Source of the DNA: CAVRUD01 sp963724285
GTDB taxonomy: Bacteria > Chloroflexota > Chloroflexia > Thermomicrobiales > UBA6265
Reading direction: 5' to 3'
Assembly: GCA_963724285.1 (NCBI GenBank)
Contig: CAVRUD010000013.1
Coordinates: 473,136 to 537,135, forward strand
DNA: 64,000 bases
Shown: positions 1 to 9,621 of the stretch, one piece after another
Numbering within the stretch: the stretch's first letter is position 1
How the letters are laid out: each line of letters opens with the position of its first letter
Translations under genes and position numbers: made by a program
The notes under the pieces: model-generated
The model's database searches: none
Told to the model about the DNA's origin: nothing
The model's input: the letters and a program-made list of their open reading frames with translations, nothing else

Positions 1-782
1 CCGCGCACCCGGGCCTGAAAGATGTCGTTGCGCACCGACGAGGAGTAGAGTGATGCCAGGGTGTGTTTGTGGGCGGTGTACGCCGCCATCATCGTCTCGT
101 GGGCCTCGCGCCGGACTTCTCGGTTGCGGCTTTCCAACAGGGCCCCGTGGCGCCCTTTGGTCAGCGTGATCTGATTGCCGTCGTCGTCCTTGACCTTCCC
201 GTAGGTCAGATCGGCGTTGTCCAACGCCGAGAACGCCTCGATCGGAGCGCGGGTGAGATCGGCCGCCTGGGCCAGCACCTCCTCGACCTCGGTCGAGCGG
301 ACATAGGGCCGCTGGCGCTGGACATCATCGAGCAGGTGACGGTAACGGTGGAGGACCGCATCGGTCGCAAAGACCCCCAGCTTCCCCTCCGGCATCGCCA
401 GGATCTCCGGCATGACCCAGGCGAGGGCCTCGCCCGTCTGGACCGCCAGGGAGATGGAGCGGTCGTACCGGGCCAGGGAGTCGGCAACGGTCTGGTCCTC
501 GTCCCGGCGCAGTGCCGCAAAGGTCCGCAGCCGCTCGACCACTCGCCGCACCTCCATGATGTCGTCAAGCGCCACCAGCAGCGCCATCGGAGAGGCATCG
601 AGCATGCCCCGGTGGGCGGTGGCGGTTGCCAGCAACTCCGGCACCCGGGCGGAATCCGCGTCCCAGGCGGCATCGTCGGGATAGATGCGCGACAGGTCCC
701 AGGTGTCTTCGGCCGCGACCATATCGCGAGTGAGGATGTCGACCTGCTCGGCGGGAACTGCGGGGGAAGTTGGGGCGACCAA
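1..782 (-). CDS. pepF: Oligoendopeptidase F (M3B), N-terminal part, cut by window edge
   Basis: Cytoplasmic zinc oligopeptidase that trims short peptides. About 260 N-terminal residues are present. They open with a TTG start followed by VAPTSPAVPAEQVDIL and then the typical ETWDLS-like entry (AEDTWDLSRIYPDD), which in M3B enzymes begins the helical N-terminal lobe. The catalytic HEXXH lies beyond the window, so zinc binding cannot be checked. The TTG start is chosen because an AAGGAG Shine-Dalgarno site sits 7 nt upstream; a second TTG one codon earlier is spaced too closely. Family assignment rests on the N-terminal lobe only. Confidence 0.75.
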   Translation of the reverse strand, partial: MVAPTSPAVPAEQVDILTRDMVAAEDTWDLSRIYPDDAAWDADSARVPELLATATAHRGMLDASPMALLVALDDIMEVRRVVERLRTFAALRRDEDQTVADSLARYDRSISLAVQTGEALAWVMPEILAMPEGKLGVFATDAVLHRYRHLLDDVQRQRPYVRSTEVEEVLAQAADLTRAPIEAFSALDNADLTYGKVKDDDGNQITLTKGRHGALLESRNREVRREAHETMMAAYTAHKHTLASLYSSSVRNDIFQARVR

Positions 783-886
783 CAAACAACTCCTTAGTGG
801 TTAGGGGGATGAGCGGCGCAGGTTGTGCCTGCGCCGTTGTCAAATCTCGACGATTAGCCCCGAAAGAGTAGCACTCTCCTCCGACA

Positions 887-987
887 GCCCTCACCCCCCT
901 CTCCCAATGCTGAGAGAGGGGGGCTTTTCCCCGTCCCCTCTCCCAGGATCTGGGAGAGGGGTGGCCCTTTAGGGCCGGGTTAGGGCC
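887..987. repeat. Palindromic intergenic repeat, family D copy 1
   Basis: Two consecutive hairpins built from CCCTCTCCC and GGGAGAGGG arms, flanked by CCCTCAC and GGGCCG-type ends. A related copy with the same arms lies at 62826-62956. Both sit in intergenic space, so the unit is a dispersed element and probably also folds in RNA. It lies just upstream of pepF and downstream of the beta-propeller gene. Confidence 0.7.
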
Positions 988-990
988 GTT

Positions 991-2064
991 TTACGCCACC
1001 GGAGTCGCCTCATCCTCAATGATCACACCTGGGCTGGCGACAGGCGTCGCCGCCGCAGCAATCGGGGGAATATCAATCAGGGAGACGGTGAACGGCAACA
1101 CCGGATCAGCGGTCTCGCGCCGGTCGAACTGGGCGTTGACCACGAGCAGTTGCTCGCCAACCTGCGCGATCGTGGTCGGGAACATCAGTGACGGATCGGT
1201 GAAGGCATCGAGTGTGGTCGCCGTCTCGATCGAGGCGTCCAGTTCCAGACGGACGATCAGCGCAAGCTGGTTACGCACGACGTAGAGGATCGAGCCATCG
1301 AGCAGGATCCCGTCTCCAAAGGTCACGCTTTCACCATTGATGGTGATCTCGGCGACCTCCGCGCTCGCCAGGTCTACCCGGAACAGACGACCGTTGCTGG
1401 GGTTGACCATGATCGCGTAGGCGCCGTCGTCCGTGATCGCGATGCCGTTGGCATTGAACGAACCGGGAGGGCCGTACTCGTAGACGGTGCCGGTGAACTC
1501 GACGAAGGTGGCCAGTTCGCCCCCGGCTTCGACATCGGCCGCGGCGATGCGGTAGAGGAACGGGCTCAACGAGTCGGTGGCGTAGATGTCGCCGTTGGGC
1601 GCGACCGCGACGTCGTTGACAAAGGTCGCGTCGGATTCGAGACCGTTGCTAAACGACGCTATCCCTTGGCCGTTGGCGGAGTCGACGACGAAGACGCTGC
1701 CGGTGCCGGCGCCCGCGACAAGGAGATGGCCCGCACCGTCGACCTTCATCCCGGTCGCCGTGGTGCGCTCCGGATCATTCACTGACAGGACAACAACCTG
1801 GCCACTGGAGAGGTCGCCCTGGAACAGGGTGCCGTCGGTGGTACTGCCGACATAGAACAAGTTCGTCGCGGGATCGTAGGCAACGCCTTCCGGATAGACC
1901 TCATCGCCCGGCAACTCGAACACGGTCGCTCCGGCGGCGGGTGAGGCCGTATCAGCGACCGGTGTCGCGATCTGGGCGTGCGCCCGGCGGATGATGCTTG
2001 GGAATCCCACGACCGCGGCAAGGCCGCTGGCACCCGAACTCAGGACGAAGAGACGTCGATTCAC
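991..2064 (-). CDS. Tat-exported SMP-30/gluconolactonase-like beta-propeller protein
   Basis: A 357-residue exported protein. Residues 3-4 are a twin arginine (NRRLFVLSSG) followed by a hydrophobic stretch ending in AHA, so Tat export is likely. The mature part has repeated blades with motifs such as YPEGVAYDPATNLFYVG, GMKVDGAGHLLVAG and VNDVAVAPNGDIYATDS, typical of six-bladed SMP-30/NHL propellers that bind metal and small molecules. The substrate is not predictable. The start is GTG, with GGAGGG 6-7 nt upstream. A proline/alanine/threonine-rich tail follows the propeller. It stands alone, with a repeat element on each side. Confidence 0.75.
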   Translation of the reverse strand: MNRRLFVLSSGASGLAAVVGFPSIIRRAHAQIATPVADTASPAAGATVFELPGDEVYPEGVAYDPATNLFYVGSTTDGTLFQGDLSSGQVVVLSVNDPERTTATGMKVDGAGHLLVAGAGTGSVFVVDSANGQGIASFSNGLESDATFVNDVAVAPNGDIYATDSLSPFLYRIAAADVEAGGELATFVEFTGTVYEYGPPGSFNANGIAITDDGAYAIMVNPSNGRLFRVDLASAEVAEITINGESVTFGDGILLDGSILYVVRNQLALIVRLELDASIETATTLDAFTDPSLMFPTTIAQVGEQLLVVNAQFDRRETADPVLPFTVSLIDIPPIAAAATPVASPGVIIEDEATPVA

Positions 2065-2216
2065 GGGGAACCCTCCTGCGATGCATGCATGGGCAACACA
2101 CGTGGCCGAGCCCGACGGAAATCATCTGCCGGGACGACCGCACGAAGCGGGCCGCAAGATCGACGCCATACCGCCAAATGGGAACCCGACGTGAATCACT
2201 TTTGATGTGCGTGATT

Positions 2217-2315
2217 CGTAGGGGCGAGGCATGCCTCGCCCAGTTGCCGACCACGCGGGTACGAAAACTCGGATCGGCGTTCCGGTTGAAGGGCGATGCA
2301 TGCATCGCCCCTACG
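2217..2315. repeat. MITE-like inverted-repeat element, family A copy 1
   Basis: The ends are CGTAGGGGCGAGGC and, inverted, CGTAGGGGCGATGC. Each arm is itself palindromic (GGCATGCC, GATGCATC). Related copies lie at 17953-18176, 49806-49903 and 52120-52328. The copy at 49806 aligns in inverted orientation, including internal bases. There is no coding capacity. It occupies most of the gap between the propeller and helicase genes. Confidence 0.75.
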
Positions 2316-2348
2316 AGGCGACCATGGCTGACCGCGACCGGCACACCA

Positions 2349-5300
2349 CTAGGCGTCCGCGACACCCCTCTTCGATCTTGCCCGGGTGCTGGGCGTTCGC
2401 TTCTTGGCGGGGGCGGCGCTCGGCTCCAGGACCGGCACGACTTCATCCACCGGGGACCCGTTCGCCAAGACAAGCGCGTCGACTTCGCCGGTGACGGCCT
2501 CGGTTTCGGGCAGGTTGAGGTCGGCGGGGGCGAAGCCCATTGTCAGGGATTGCTCAACGATGCCCCGGCGTACCAAACGTTGCGCCTCGCGCAACGTGAT
2601 CCGAAGCGGATGCGACGGCATGACATCTCCGAGCATCTCCCGCACCTGGCGCATGAGGTCGATCGTCTTGTTGATCGTCAGGACGAGATCGCCTTCGGAC
2701 AGCTCGATCGCCTCGCCGATCTGGACCATCGTCGCACCACGACACCAGGCGCGGACCGCCCCGTAGAAGGCTTGGTTGTGACCTTCGGAGATCACGAGAT
2801 TGTGGTCGCGCTCCTCCTCGATCACGTCGCGCTCTAGCTCATCGAGGCGGCGACGGAGCAAGACCAGAGAATCGGGCAGCGTGAAGTGGTTCGTGTAGCG
2901 GAACTCGCGGTCGTAGCAGAACCAGGAGAAGACCTCGGCCAGGTCTTCGGCCGGCAGGCGATCGAGCCAACCCCGGTCGACCAGCTCGCACAGGATCAAG
3001 CCGTCGTTGTCGAAGACATCGGCGAGCATGTCCGCCTTGGCGGTCGGGTAGCCCCGGTGCAGGTAGCCGAACCGGTGGAGCACGTCGCGGATACCGCGGA
3101 TGACGGCCCGGATCCGGACTTCCTCGGCGTCGGCCTCGCGTTGGAGGAGGTCCTCCAACGCGTTCCGCTCCTGCTCCAGCGTATCGATTCGGGCCAGGTA
3201 GTCGCGGTGCTCCTTGCGCCGTGGGCAGGCGTGGCAGGGATGGGCGTCGCGGCTACTGAGGAGGATGCTGACCTGCTCTTCCGCTTCGGCCACCTCAGCC
3301 CGGGCGAGGTTCAACCCCTCGGTGATCCGACCCAGCTCATGCTCGCGGAACTCGGCGGCGAGTTGATCGAGGTCGGGGAGATCCAGGTCTCTGAGCTTTT
3401 TCTTGATCCCGCGCAGCTTGGCGGAGGTAATCAGCTCGGTGGCATCGGTCGTGCCGTCCGGGGGCTCGATCAGCTCGGGCGGCAGCGAGACGATCTTATC
3501 GTCGGGCAGGTAATTGATCTGGCGGTACTGGGTGATCAGCTTGATCGTGTCGCCGAACAGGAACCGGCCAACGCCGCCTTGACCACCGTGGCCGAGGTAG
3601 ATACCCCAGCCTTCGTCCTTGGCATGGACGACGAGGCCCGGGGTGGCGGTCCTGAAGACGCGGCGGAGGGCCTGGCGGCCAGGCTCTGGCCAGGGCATCG
3701 CGTCGGAGACCTCGCGCTGGGCCTCAATGACTTCCTGGGCGAGCCGGCGCTCTTTGTGCTGGGCGGCGGTCAGGGTCCGGACCAACCCCCGGTACTCTTC
3801 CAGGAGATCGTCGCCGCCCTCAAGCCCGATCAGGCAACCATGGGGCGTTCCCGCGATATCGCCGCCGACCTCGACGATGTCATCCTCGAGCTGTCGAATG
3901 CGCTGGGCCGTCTGGAACTGGGCCAGGCTCTGGAGGAGCATGTGGCGGACCCGGTCGCCGTGGGGCGGATCCCACAGGTTGAGAACGGTGTTGTAGCGGA
4001 TCGCGAACGCCGACCGCACCGGGAGCAAAGCACCGGTGGCAACGTTCAGGGTTTCGCGGAAGGTGAACCAGGGCGAGTACGGCACCACCACGTGACCGAA
4101 GGCGTCCATGCCCCGGCGGCCGGCTCGACCAGCCATTTGCTGACACTCGTTCGGGATGAGCATCCGCCGCCGTCTGCCATCCCACTTGCTCATCCGGCCG
4201 ATGACGACCGATCGGGCCGGCATGTTGACACCGAGGGCGAGGGTATCGGTGGCAAACACCACCTGCATGAGCCCCCGGGAGAAGAGCACCTCGACCAGTT
4301 GCTTCAGCAGCGGCAGCAATCCAGCGTGGTGGAAGCCGATGCCCTTCTGGGCCAGGGCGGTGATCAAGCGAACCTGCTCCAATTCCCGGTCTTCCGGGCG
4401 CAGGCCGCTGAGCAGGTTCTCGACGACGGCATCGATTTGCTCGATCTGTTTGGGTCCGACGAGATTCGGGCGCATCACGGCCAAGCGCTCGGCAAAGGAC
4501 TGGCAGTCGTTGCGACTGAACAGGAAGTAGATGACCGGGAGCATGTCTTGAGCCGCGAGCACGTCCACAATCTCGCGTGGCTGCGGCTCGTCGATCTCCG
4601 GGGTATTCCGCTCGGTGGTACGGCCCCGCCGGCCGCGTCCACCCTGCCGGCGCAGCTCCCCGCCGACGGCGGCGAAGTCGTGGACCTGGGCACCATTGTG
4701 GTCGATGACGAGGTGCATCTCGTCATCGACGAAATAGTAGAGCGCCAGGGGCACGGCCCGCTCGGTGTGGGTAATGAGACGGATCGGGCGGTGGGTGCGG
4801 CTGATCCAGGCCGCTATCTCGTCGGCGTTGGAAACCGTGGCGGAGAGGCAAATGAGTTGGATGTGCTCCGGGCAGAGGATGATCGCCTCTTCCCAGGTCG
4901 TGCCCCGCTCCTGATCGGCCAGGTAGTGGATCTCGTCGAAGATGACGCAGTCGACGTCGTCCAGGTCCCACGGGGTCTGCAGGAGCATGTTCCGCAGGAT
5001 CTCGGTGGTCATCACGATGATGCGGGCGTCGCGGTTCTCGGTCACGTCGCCGGTCAGCAGGCCGACCTGATCGCCATGGAGCTGGCGCAGGTCGCGGAAC
5101 TTCTGGTTGGAGAGGGCCTTGATCGGGGTGGTGTAGAAGACCCGCCCGGTCCGCTTGAACGCCTCATAGACGCCGAATTCCGCCACTATGGTTTTGCCAG
5201 TTCCAGTTGGGGCGGCGACCATCACGGAATCGCCCCGGAGGAATGTCCGGATGGCCTCGCGTTGGAACTCATCGAGGGCAAACGGGTAGGAAACGGCGAA

Positions 5301-5534
5301 CTGGTCGATCTGGACTTCGATCGCTGGATCGTGGCCAGGGGTCAGACCCTTCAGCTTCTTGGTGGACCGTTTGCGGCGCGGAGGGGTAGGCGATTCGGTC
5401 GCGACAGCCTTTGCGGGCGCGGCACCGTTCTCAAGCGGCATGTCTTCGGGATTGATGGGCGTGCTGGATTTGGTCGCGCGCTTCGCCAAGGAGATCCTGA
5501 TTCCTACCCGGCGCCGGTTTGCCCGGCATCCCAT
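2349..5534 (-). CDS. Ski2/Mtr4-like DExH-box RNA helicase with C-terminal DSHCT-type region
   Basis: About 1060 residues. From the chosen start, Walker A (AAPTGTGKT) is near residues 107-115, the DEIH box (VIFDEIHYLAD) near 200, SAT motif LSATVSNADEI follows, and motif VI is QMAGRAGRRGMD. The C-terminal half matches the helical DSHCT region of Ski2/Mtr4/Dob1 helicases and carries a CHAC cysteine pair (HPCHACPRRKEH) that may bind metal. Bacterial homologues are common in Actinobacteria and Chloroflexota and are thought to act in RNA turnover; the substrate is unknown. The reading frame stays open upstream into the next gene, so the start is uncertain. ATG at 5534 is used; ATG at 5441 (MPLENG) is an alternative. 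Neither has a strong Shine-Dalgarno site. Confidence 0.88.
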   Translation of the reverse strand: MGCRANRRRVGIRISLAKRATKSSTPINPEDMPLENGAAPAKAVATESPTPPRRKRSTKKLKGLTPGHDPAIEVQIDQFAVSYPFALDEFQREAIRTFLRGDSVMVAAPTGTGKTIVAEFGVYEAFKRTGRVFYTTPIKALSNQKFRDLRQLHGDQVGLLTGDVTENRDARIIVMTTEILRNMLLQTPWDLDDVDCVIFDEIHYLADQERGTTWEEAIILCPEHIQLICLSATVSNADEIAAWISRTHRPIRLITHTERAVPLALYYFVDDEMHLVIDHNGAQVHDFAAVGGELRRQGGRGRRGRTTERNTPEIDEPQPREIVDVLAAQDMLPVIYFLFSRNDCQSFAERLAVMRPNLVGPKQIEQIDAVVENLLSGLRPEDRELEQVRLITALAQKGIGFHHAGLLPLLKQLVEVLFSRGLMQVVFATDTLALGVNMPARSVVIGRMSKWDGRRRRMLIPNECQQMAGRAGRRGMDAFGHVVVPYSPWFTFRETLNVATGALLPVRSAFAIRYNTVLNLWDPPHGDRVRHMLLQSLAQFQTAQRIRQLEDDIVEVGGDIAGTPHGCLIGLEGGDDLLEEYRGLVRTLTAAQHKERRLAQEVIEAQREVSDAMPWPEPGRQALRRVFRTATPGLVVHAKDEGWGIYLGHGGQGGVGRFLFGDTIKLITQYRQINYLPDDKIVSLPPELIEPPDGTTDATELITSAKLRGIKKKLRDLDLPDLDQLAAEFREHELGRITEGLNLARAEVAEAEEQVSILLSSRDAHPCHACPRRKEHRDYLARIDTLEQERNALEDLLQREADAEEVRIRAVIRGIRDVLHRFGYLHRGYPTAKADMLADVFDNDGLILCELVDRGWLDRLPAEDLAEVFSWFCYDREFRYTNHFTLPDSLVLLRRRLDELERDVIEEERDHNLVISEGHNQAFYGAVRAWCRGATMVQIGEAIELSEGDLVLTINKTIDLMRQVREMLGDVMPSHPLRITLREAQRLVRRGIVEQSLTMGFAPADLNLPETEAVTGEVDALVLANGSPVDEVVPVLEPSAAPAKKRTPSTRARSKRGVADA

Positions 5535-5637
5535 AGATTGACGGTGGCCAATAGGCCGAACCGCGTCGAAGGGTACCACGCGATAATCGGTTTCCTTCCT
5601 GGAAGCCCGACAGACCAGAGGAAACGCGCGAGGTGAG

Positions 5638-8064
5638 TCAGGCGAGGCCTTCGCGAACTGCTCGGGCAGCGGCCTCAGTCCTGGTGGTTGCCCCGAGCTT
5701 AGCCAGAATCGCGGCGACATGCTTTGAGGCTGTCCGCCGGCTGATGAACAGGGCGTCGGCGATGGCGCGGTCTGACCTGCCCTCCACCACCAGGCGAAGC
5801 ACATCGATCTCACGTGAGCTGAGGCTGTCGCTGGCGGCAACCGCCGGCGACTTAAGGAGGCGGCCGCCGTCCGACGGTGTGCCGGCGAGGACTCCGGCTA
5901 TCGCCTTCTCTGACGGGGTATCCGCTCCCGCGCTAAAGGCAGCGCGGAACCGGGCCTCCCCTAGTGCCAGCCGGGCGGCGTCGGCGGCCATGTCGAAGGC
6001 ACCTTGCACCGTTGGCCGAAGCGGCTCGCCTGTCGGCTCGCGAATGGCCGCGGATGCCCCGAGCAGCCAGGCGGCTCGCTCGAACTCGCCCATGTCCGAG
6101 GCGATCCTCGCAATCCCAGCCAGGCAGATCCCGCAGTGCCAGCGATAGCCGAGGGATCGTGCCAGGGCAAGCGATTCGAGGAAGGCGGCCCGCGCGCGGA
6201 TCAGGTCTCCGCTACCGCGCGTCGCATCCGCAAGAACATACAGAACATTGCACAGTTGCCGGTGGTCGCCCATCCGCCGGAACCGGTCGGCGGCATCCTC
6301 GGCAAGCGCGATAGCCTCCTCCGCCTCGCCACGCCATGTGATCGCCAGCCAGTTCATCGCCTTAGCGACGGCCCATTCATCGTCCATCTCCCTGGCCAAC
6401 GCGAGGCTTTGGGATAACAATTCGTTGGCGCGAATGTACTCGGCGTCAGCCGATGCCTGATCGCCGTTTGTTAGGAGCGCAACCTCTGCCCGGGCAGTCG
6501 AGATGTTTCCCAGGCCCCGCAGCGCCGCTGCCTCCGCACCCTTGTCTCCTCTCCGTCTGGCCAAGTCCAACGCCTCTTCGGTCCACGTGGTTGCCTCGGC
6601 ATAGTCCCCCTGGCGTTCGCTCATGTCACCGAGGGCGATCAGTGCCGGCAGGCGCTCCGGCAGACCCTCCGGGGCGGTCATCAAGAGCACGTTCAGCCAT
6701 CCGCGCCCTTCCGGAACCCTGTCCCTTACTACCCAGTAAGTCCACATCGCGGCCACGAGACGCAAGGCGCGGTCAACCGCATCGGTCTGGTGAAGCCAGG
6801 TCAAAGCAGACCGCAGGTTCGGAAGTTCCAGGTCTAGGCGATCGAGCCAGGCAACCTGATCCGGACCGCGCAGATACGGCTCGGCCTCTTCGGCCAGCGT
6901 CAGAAAGCAGGATGCGTGACGTTCACGCACGAGCTCCGACTCACCCCGACGCTCCAACTCCTCTAGCCCGAACTCGCGCACCGTTTCCAGCATGCCGTAG
7001 CGCGGCTCGGTACCGAGGGCCGATTCCTGCCGAAGCAGGCTGGCATCCACCAGAGCGGCGATGACTTCGAACGTATCGATCTCCGGCTCGGAGGTGTGGC
7101 CAACAACGACCTCCGCGGCCTCGAGCGTGCAGCCGCCGACAAAGGCGGCCAGTCGCCGGAAAACGACCTGCTCGGTCACTGTCAGGAGATCGTGGCTCCA
7201 ATCGATGGCATCGCGCATGGTCTGTAGGCGGGACGGCACATCCCGCGGTCCGCCGGTGAGCAGGGGCAACCGGCGGGCGAGCCGTGCAAGCAGCGCCGCC
7301 GGCGGAAGATGGGGTCCGCGGGCGGCGGCAAGTTCTAGGGCGAGGGGCAGGCCGTCCAGGCGATGGCAAATGGCCACGACCGCTGCCGCGTTCGAATCGG
7401 CCAGGACGAAGGACGGGTTTGCTGCCTGGGCTCGCTCGACGAACAGACGAACCGCCGGCGCCGACGCAACCTGATCCAGCGCCGGCAATCGGTCTGGGCT
7501 TGGGCAGGCGAGCGGCGGCACCGGCACGTCCCATTCCCCCGTCACCCTCAGGCGCTCACGGCTGGTCGCGAGCACCGTCACGCCCGGGCACGCCGACAGC
7601 AGCTCGACGATGACCGGTGCGGCCGGGAGCAGGTGCTCGCAGTTATCGACCAACAGGAGCGCGTTGGTTTCCTCCGCCACGACGCGTACCTGTTCGGCGA
7701 ACGGCCGATCGCTCAGCTCACGCACGCCGACCGCTCGGGCAAGCAACGCCGGAACATGGCTGGCATCACGCACGGCGGCGAACGGGACGAACCGCACGCC
7801 ATCGCTGAATTCCCGGGCAAGCGCTGACGCGGCGGCCATCGCGAGTCGGGTCTTGCCGACGCCTCCGGGTCCCGTTAGTGTCAGGAGCCGTACATCGCTA
7901 CGCCGGAGCAACGCGCAGACCTCGTCCACCTCGCGTTCGCGTCCAACGAGGCTTGTCAGTGGCGCTGGAATTGGCGCATTCCCGGGTTCAGCGGGCATCG
8001 GCACTGCCATTGGGCGAACCGATCCTCCTTGGGCGGATTGCAGCGTGGCTTGTTCAGCCATCAT
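5638..8064 (-). CDS. LuxR-family regulator with NB-ARC-like ATPase and TPR-like repeats
   Basis: An 808-residue one-protein signalling ATPase. The P-loop GPGGVGKTRLAM is at about residues 65-76, Walker B-like LLLVDNCEHLL and sensor ATSRERL follow, then a winged-helix/GLPLALELAA region. A long helical TPR-like middle follows, and the C-terminal 65 residues form a LuxR helix-turn-helix (LSSREIDVLRLVVEGRSD, then SRRTASKHVAAILAKLG). Such MalT/AfsR-like proteins oligomerise on an effector and activate transcription. It is paralogous to the gene at 35898-38404. The start is the first of two adjacent ATGs; no clear ribosome site is seen. Targets are unknown, and a divergent DinB gene lies upstream. 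Confidence 0.85.
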   Translation of the reverse strand: MMAEQATLQSAQGGSVRPMAVPMPAEPGNAPIPAPLTSLVGREREVDEVCALLRRSDVRLLTLTGPGGVGKTRLAMAAASALAREFSDGVRFVPFAAVRDASHVPALLARAVGVRELSDRPFAEQVRVVAEETNALLLVDNCEHLLPAAPVIVELLSACPGVTVLATSRERLRVTGEWDVPVPPLACPSPDRLPALDQVASAPAVRLFVERAQAANPSFVLADSNAAAVVAICHRLDGLPLALELAAARGPHLPPAALLARLARRLPLLTGGPRDVPSRLQTMRDAIDWSHDLLTVTEQVVFRRLAAFVGGCTLEAAEVVVGHTSEPEIDTFEVIAALVDASLLRQESALGTEPRYGMLETVREFGLEELERRGESELVRERHASCFLTLAEEAEPYLRGPDQVAWLDRLDLELPNLRSALTWLHQTDAVDRALRLVAAMWTYWVVRDRVPEGRGWLNVLLMTAPEGLPERLPALIALGDMSERQGDYAEATTWTEEALDLARRRGDKGAEAAALRGLGNISTARAEVALLTNGDQASADAEYIRANELLSQSLALAREMDDEWAVAKAMNWLAITWRGEAEEAIALAEDAADRFRRMGDHRQLCNVLYVLADATRGSGDLIRARAAFLESLALARSLGYRWHCGICLAGIARIASDMGEFERAAWLLGASAAIREPTGEPLRPTVQGAFDMAADAARLALGEARFRAAFSAGADTPSEKAIAGVLAGTPSDGGRLLKSPAVAASDSLSSREIDVLRLVVEGRSDRAIADALFISRRTASKHVAAILAKLGATTRTEAAARAVREGLA

Positions 8065-8298
8065 GGCTGGTCGGCATTGCGCCGTCAATCGGATCTGAAC
8101 GGGATGGTAGGTACTAATATGCGTACGTCCAGATTGGTCCTGGCCCCGCGAACGTGAATGGCGGTTGCATCCGATCAGCACCGCCGTAGCATGAAGCTAT
8201 CGGCCGGGCGCGTAGCGCAATCCAAAGCAGCGAATCGCCGGCCCGACAGCTACCGGTGAATTGAGGCAGCAACTTCCGGCCGAAGGAGCGTGATCACG

Positions 8299-8829
8299 AT
8301 GGGCGTTGACGAGAAGCTGCGGGGACGACCGGCTGAGGACGAGCACATCCCGTACTACCGGCAGTACATCGACCAAGTGCCCGAGGGTGATGTCCTTGAG
8401 ATCCTCGCGCATCAGATCGGCGACACCGAACGGTACTTCCTCGGATTCTCGGCGGACGAGGCGGTCTGCCGACCGGCGCCGGACGAGTGGAGCGCGATCG
8501 AGGTGGCGGGACATCTGGCTGACGCGGAGCGGCTATTCATGCACCGGGCGCTAGTGGTAGCCCGTGGCGACGATACCCCGTGGGCGAGCTTCGAACCGGA
8601 CCTCTACGTGGCGAACGGGGGATTCGGTGAGCGAGCGATCGCCGACGTCGCGGCGGAGTTTGCGACGGTGCGGACGGCGACCCTGGCCTTCCTGCGCGGC
8701 TTGGATACGGCGGCGTGGAGCAGGAGAGCACCGGCGTCGTTCTCGATGCGAAGTGTACGGGCGTTTGCCTACACGGCGGCCGGGCACGAGCTGCACCACA
8801 TCGCGTCCTTACGGGAGCAGCGAGCGTGA
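8299..8829 (+). CDS. DinB-fold (DfsB/YfiT-like) protein
   Basis: A 176-residue four-helix-bundle protein. Visible signatures are WSAIEVAGHLADAERLFMHR in the second helix region and AYTAAGHELHHIASLREQ at the C-terminus. These supply the three histidines (GHL, HELHH) that bind a divalent metal in DinB/YfiT proteins. Many relatives are thiol-dependent transferases; the substrate here is unknown. ATG at 8299 is preferred over GTG at 8290 because AAGGAG at 8283-8288 is correctly spaced only for the ATG. It is divergent from the LuxR/ATPase regulator. Confidence 0.85.
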   Translation: MGVDEKLRGRPAEDEHIPYYRQYIDQVPEGDVLEILAHQIGDTERYFLGFSADEAVCRPAPDEWSAIEVAGHLADAERLFMHRALVVARGDDTPWASFEPDLYVANGGFGERAIADVAAEFATVRTATLAFLRGLDTAAWSRRAPASFSMRSVRAFAYTAAGHELHHIASLREQRA

Positions 8830-8883
8830 GTCAACAGGAAAGTATCACCGGGGGTATGGCATTGGACCGCCTGGGGCAGACTC

Positions 8884-9459
8884 CTAGGTGAGGTTCTCGA
8901 ACAGGGGAGCGATAGGGACCGCGACGCCAGGAAGGACGCGCGAGCGGGCAATACCGTCGGTCGTGGGCTCGGCCTGATATGCGCCGTTGACAAGACGAAG
9001 AACAACGATGGAGCGGCGGCGGGGGTCGAACTGCCAATACTCAGGGATGCCGCTTCGAGCGTAAAGTTCCGCTTTCTCGTTTAGATCCTTGCCACGGGTA
9101 GACGGCGAGAGGATCTCGACAACGATGTCGGGCGGGCCGTCAACATATTCCGCCTTGATCCTGGAAAAGTGCTCGCGGGCAACGTAGATGATGTCCGGCT
9201 CGACAAGGTTCTGCTCGCCCAACTTAACGCCAACAGGCGCGGGATAGACCTTTCCGAGTCGACCGCCATCCGTCGCAGCGTGGAAGACTAACGCGACTCT
9301 AAACGAAATCTCTTGATGCACCAAGAGTGGCGGCGTCATGACGTAGAGCTCTCCGTCGATGACCTCGTAGAGGTTGCGGTCCTCCGGAAAAGCCCAAACA
9401 TCTTCCCAGGTCCACAGCGCATCAAGTGTCGCGGAGCTTGGTCTGGAGGCTACGACCAT
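8884..9459 (-). CDS. Uma2 family (PD-(D/E)XK) endonuclease-like protein
   Basis: A 191-residue DUF820/Uma2 protein. The restriction-endonuclease-like core is visible: YEVIDGELYVM, EPDIIYV (acidic metal ligand), PDIVVEILSPSTRGKDLNEK (D/E and K) and YARSGIPEYWQFDP. The family is abundant in Cyanobacteria and Chloroflexota and its role is unsettled. ATG at 9459 is chosen because AAGGAG lies about 7 nt upstream; the reading frame extends 40 codons further without a better start. Confidence 0.88.
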   Translation of the reverse strand: MVVASRPSSATLDALWTWEDVWAFPEDRNLYEVIDGELYVMTPPLLVHQEISFRVALVFHAATDGGRLGKVYPAPVGVKLGEQNLVEPDIIYVAREHFSRIKAEYVDGPPDIVVEILSPSTRGKDLNEKAELYARSGIPEYWQFDPRRRSIVVLRLVNGAYQAEPTTDGIARSRVLPGVAVPIAPLFENLT

Positions 9460-9621
9460 GTCGGTCTCCTTCCGGCGTGTTCGAGTTCGATTGTAGCAGC
9501 CGAGGAGAACCTTCCCGGCCAGCTTTCTTGGCGCACGGCACGTTGACCAGAAACGTTCCCGCGCCACAGAATGGGCCAAACGGCACCGGGTCGGTCCGAC
9601 GGTTAGCGAGGTCGTAAGCGA

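Noticed and set aside
63..797. 244-codon plus-strand frame at the window start
   Set aside because: Antisense to PepF, whose N-terminal sequence is recognisable on the minus strand.
2886..5636. 916-codon open frame on the plus strand
   Set aside because: It is exactly antisense to the helicase, whose motifs are intact; the translation is arginine/glycine/valine rich with no family features. High-GC shadow.
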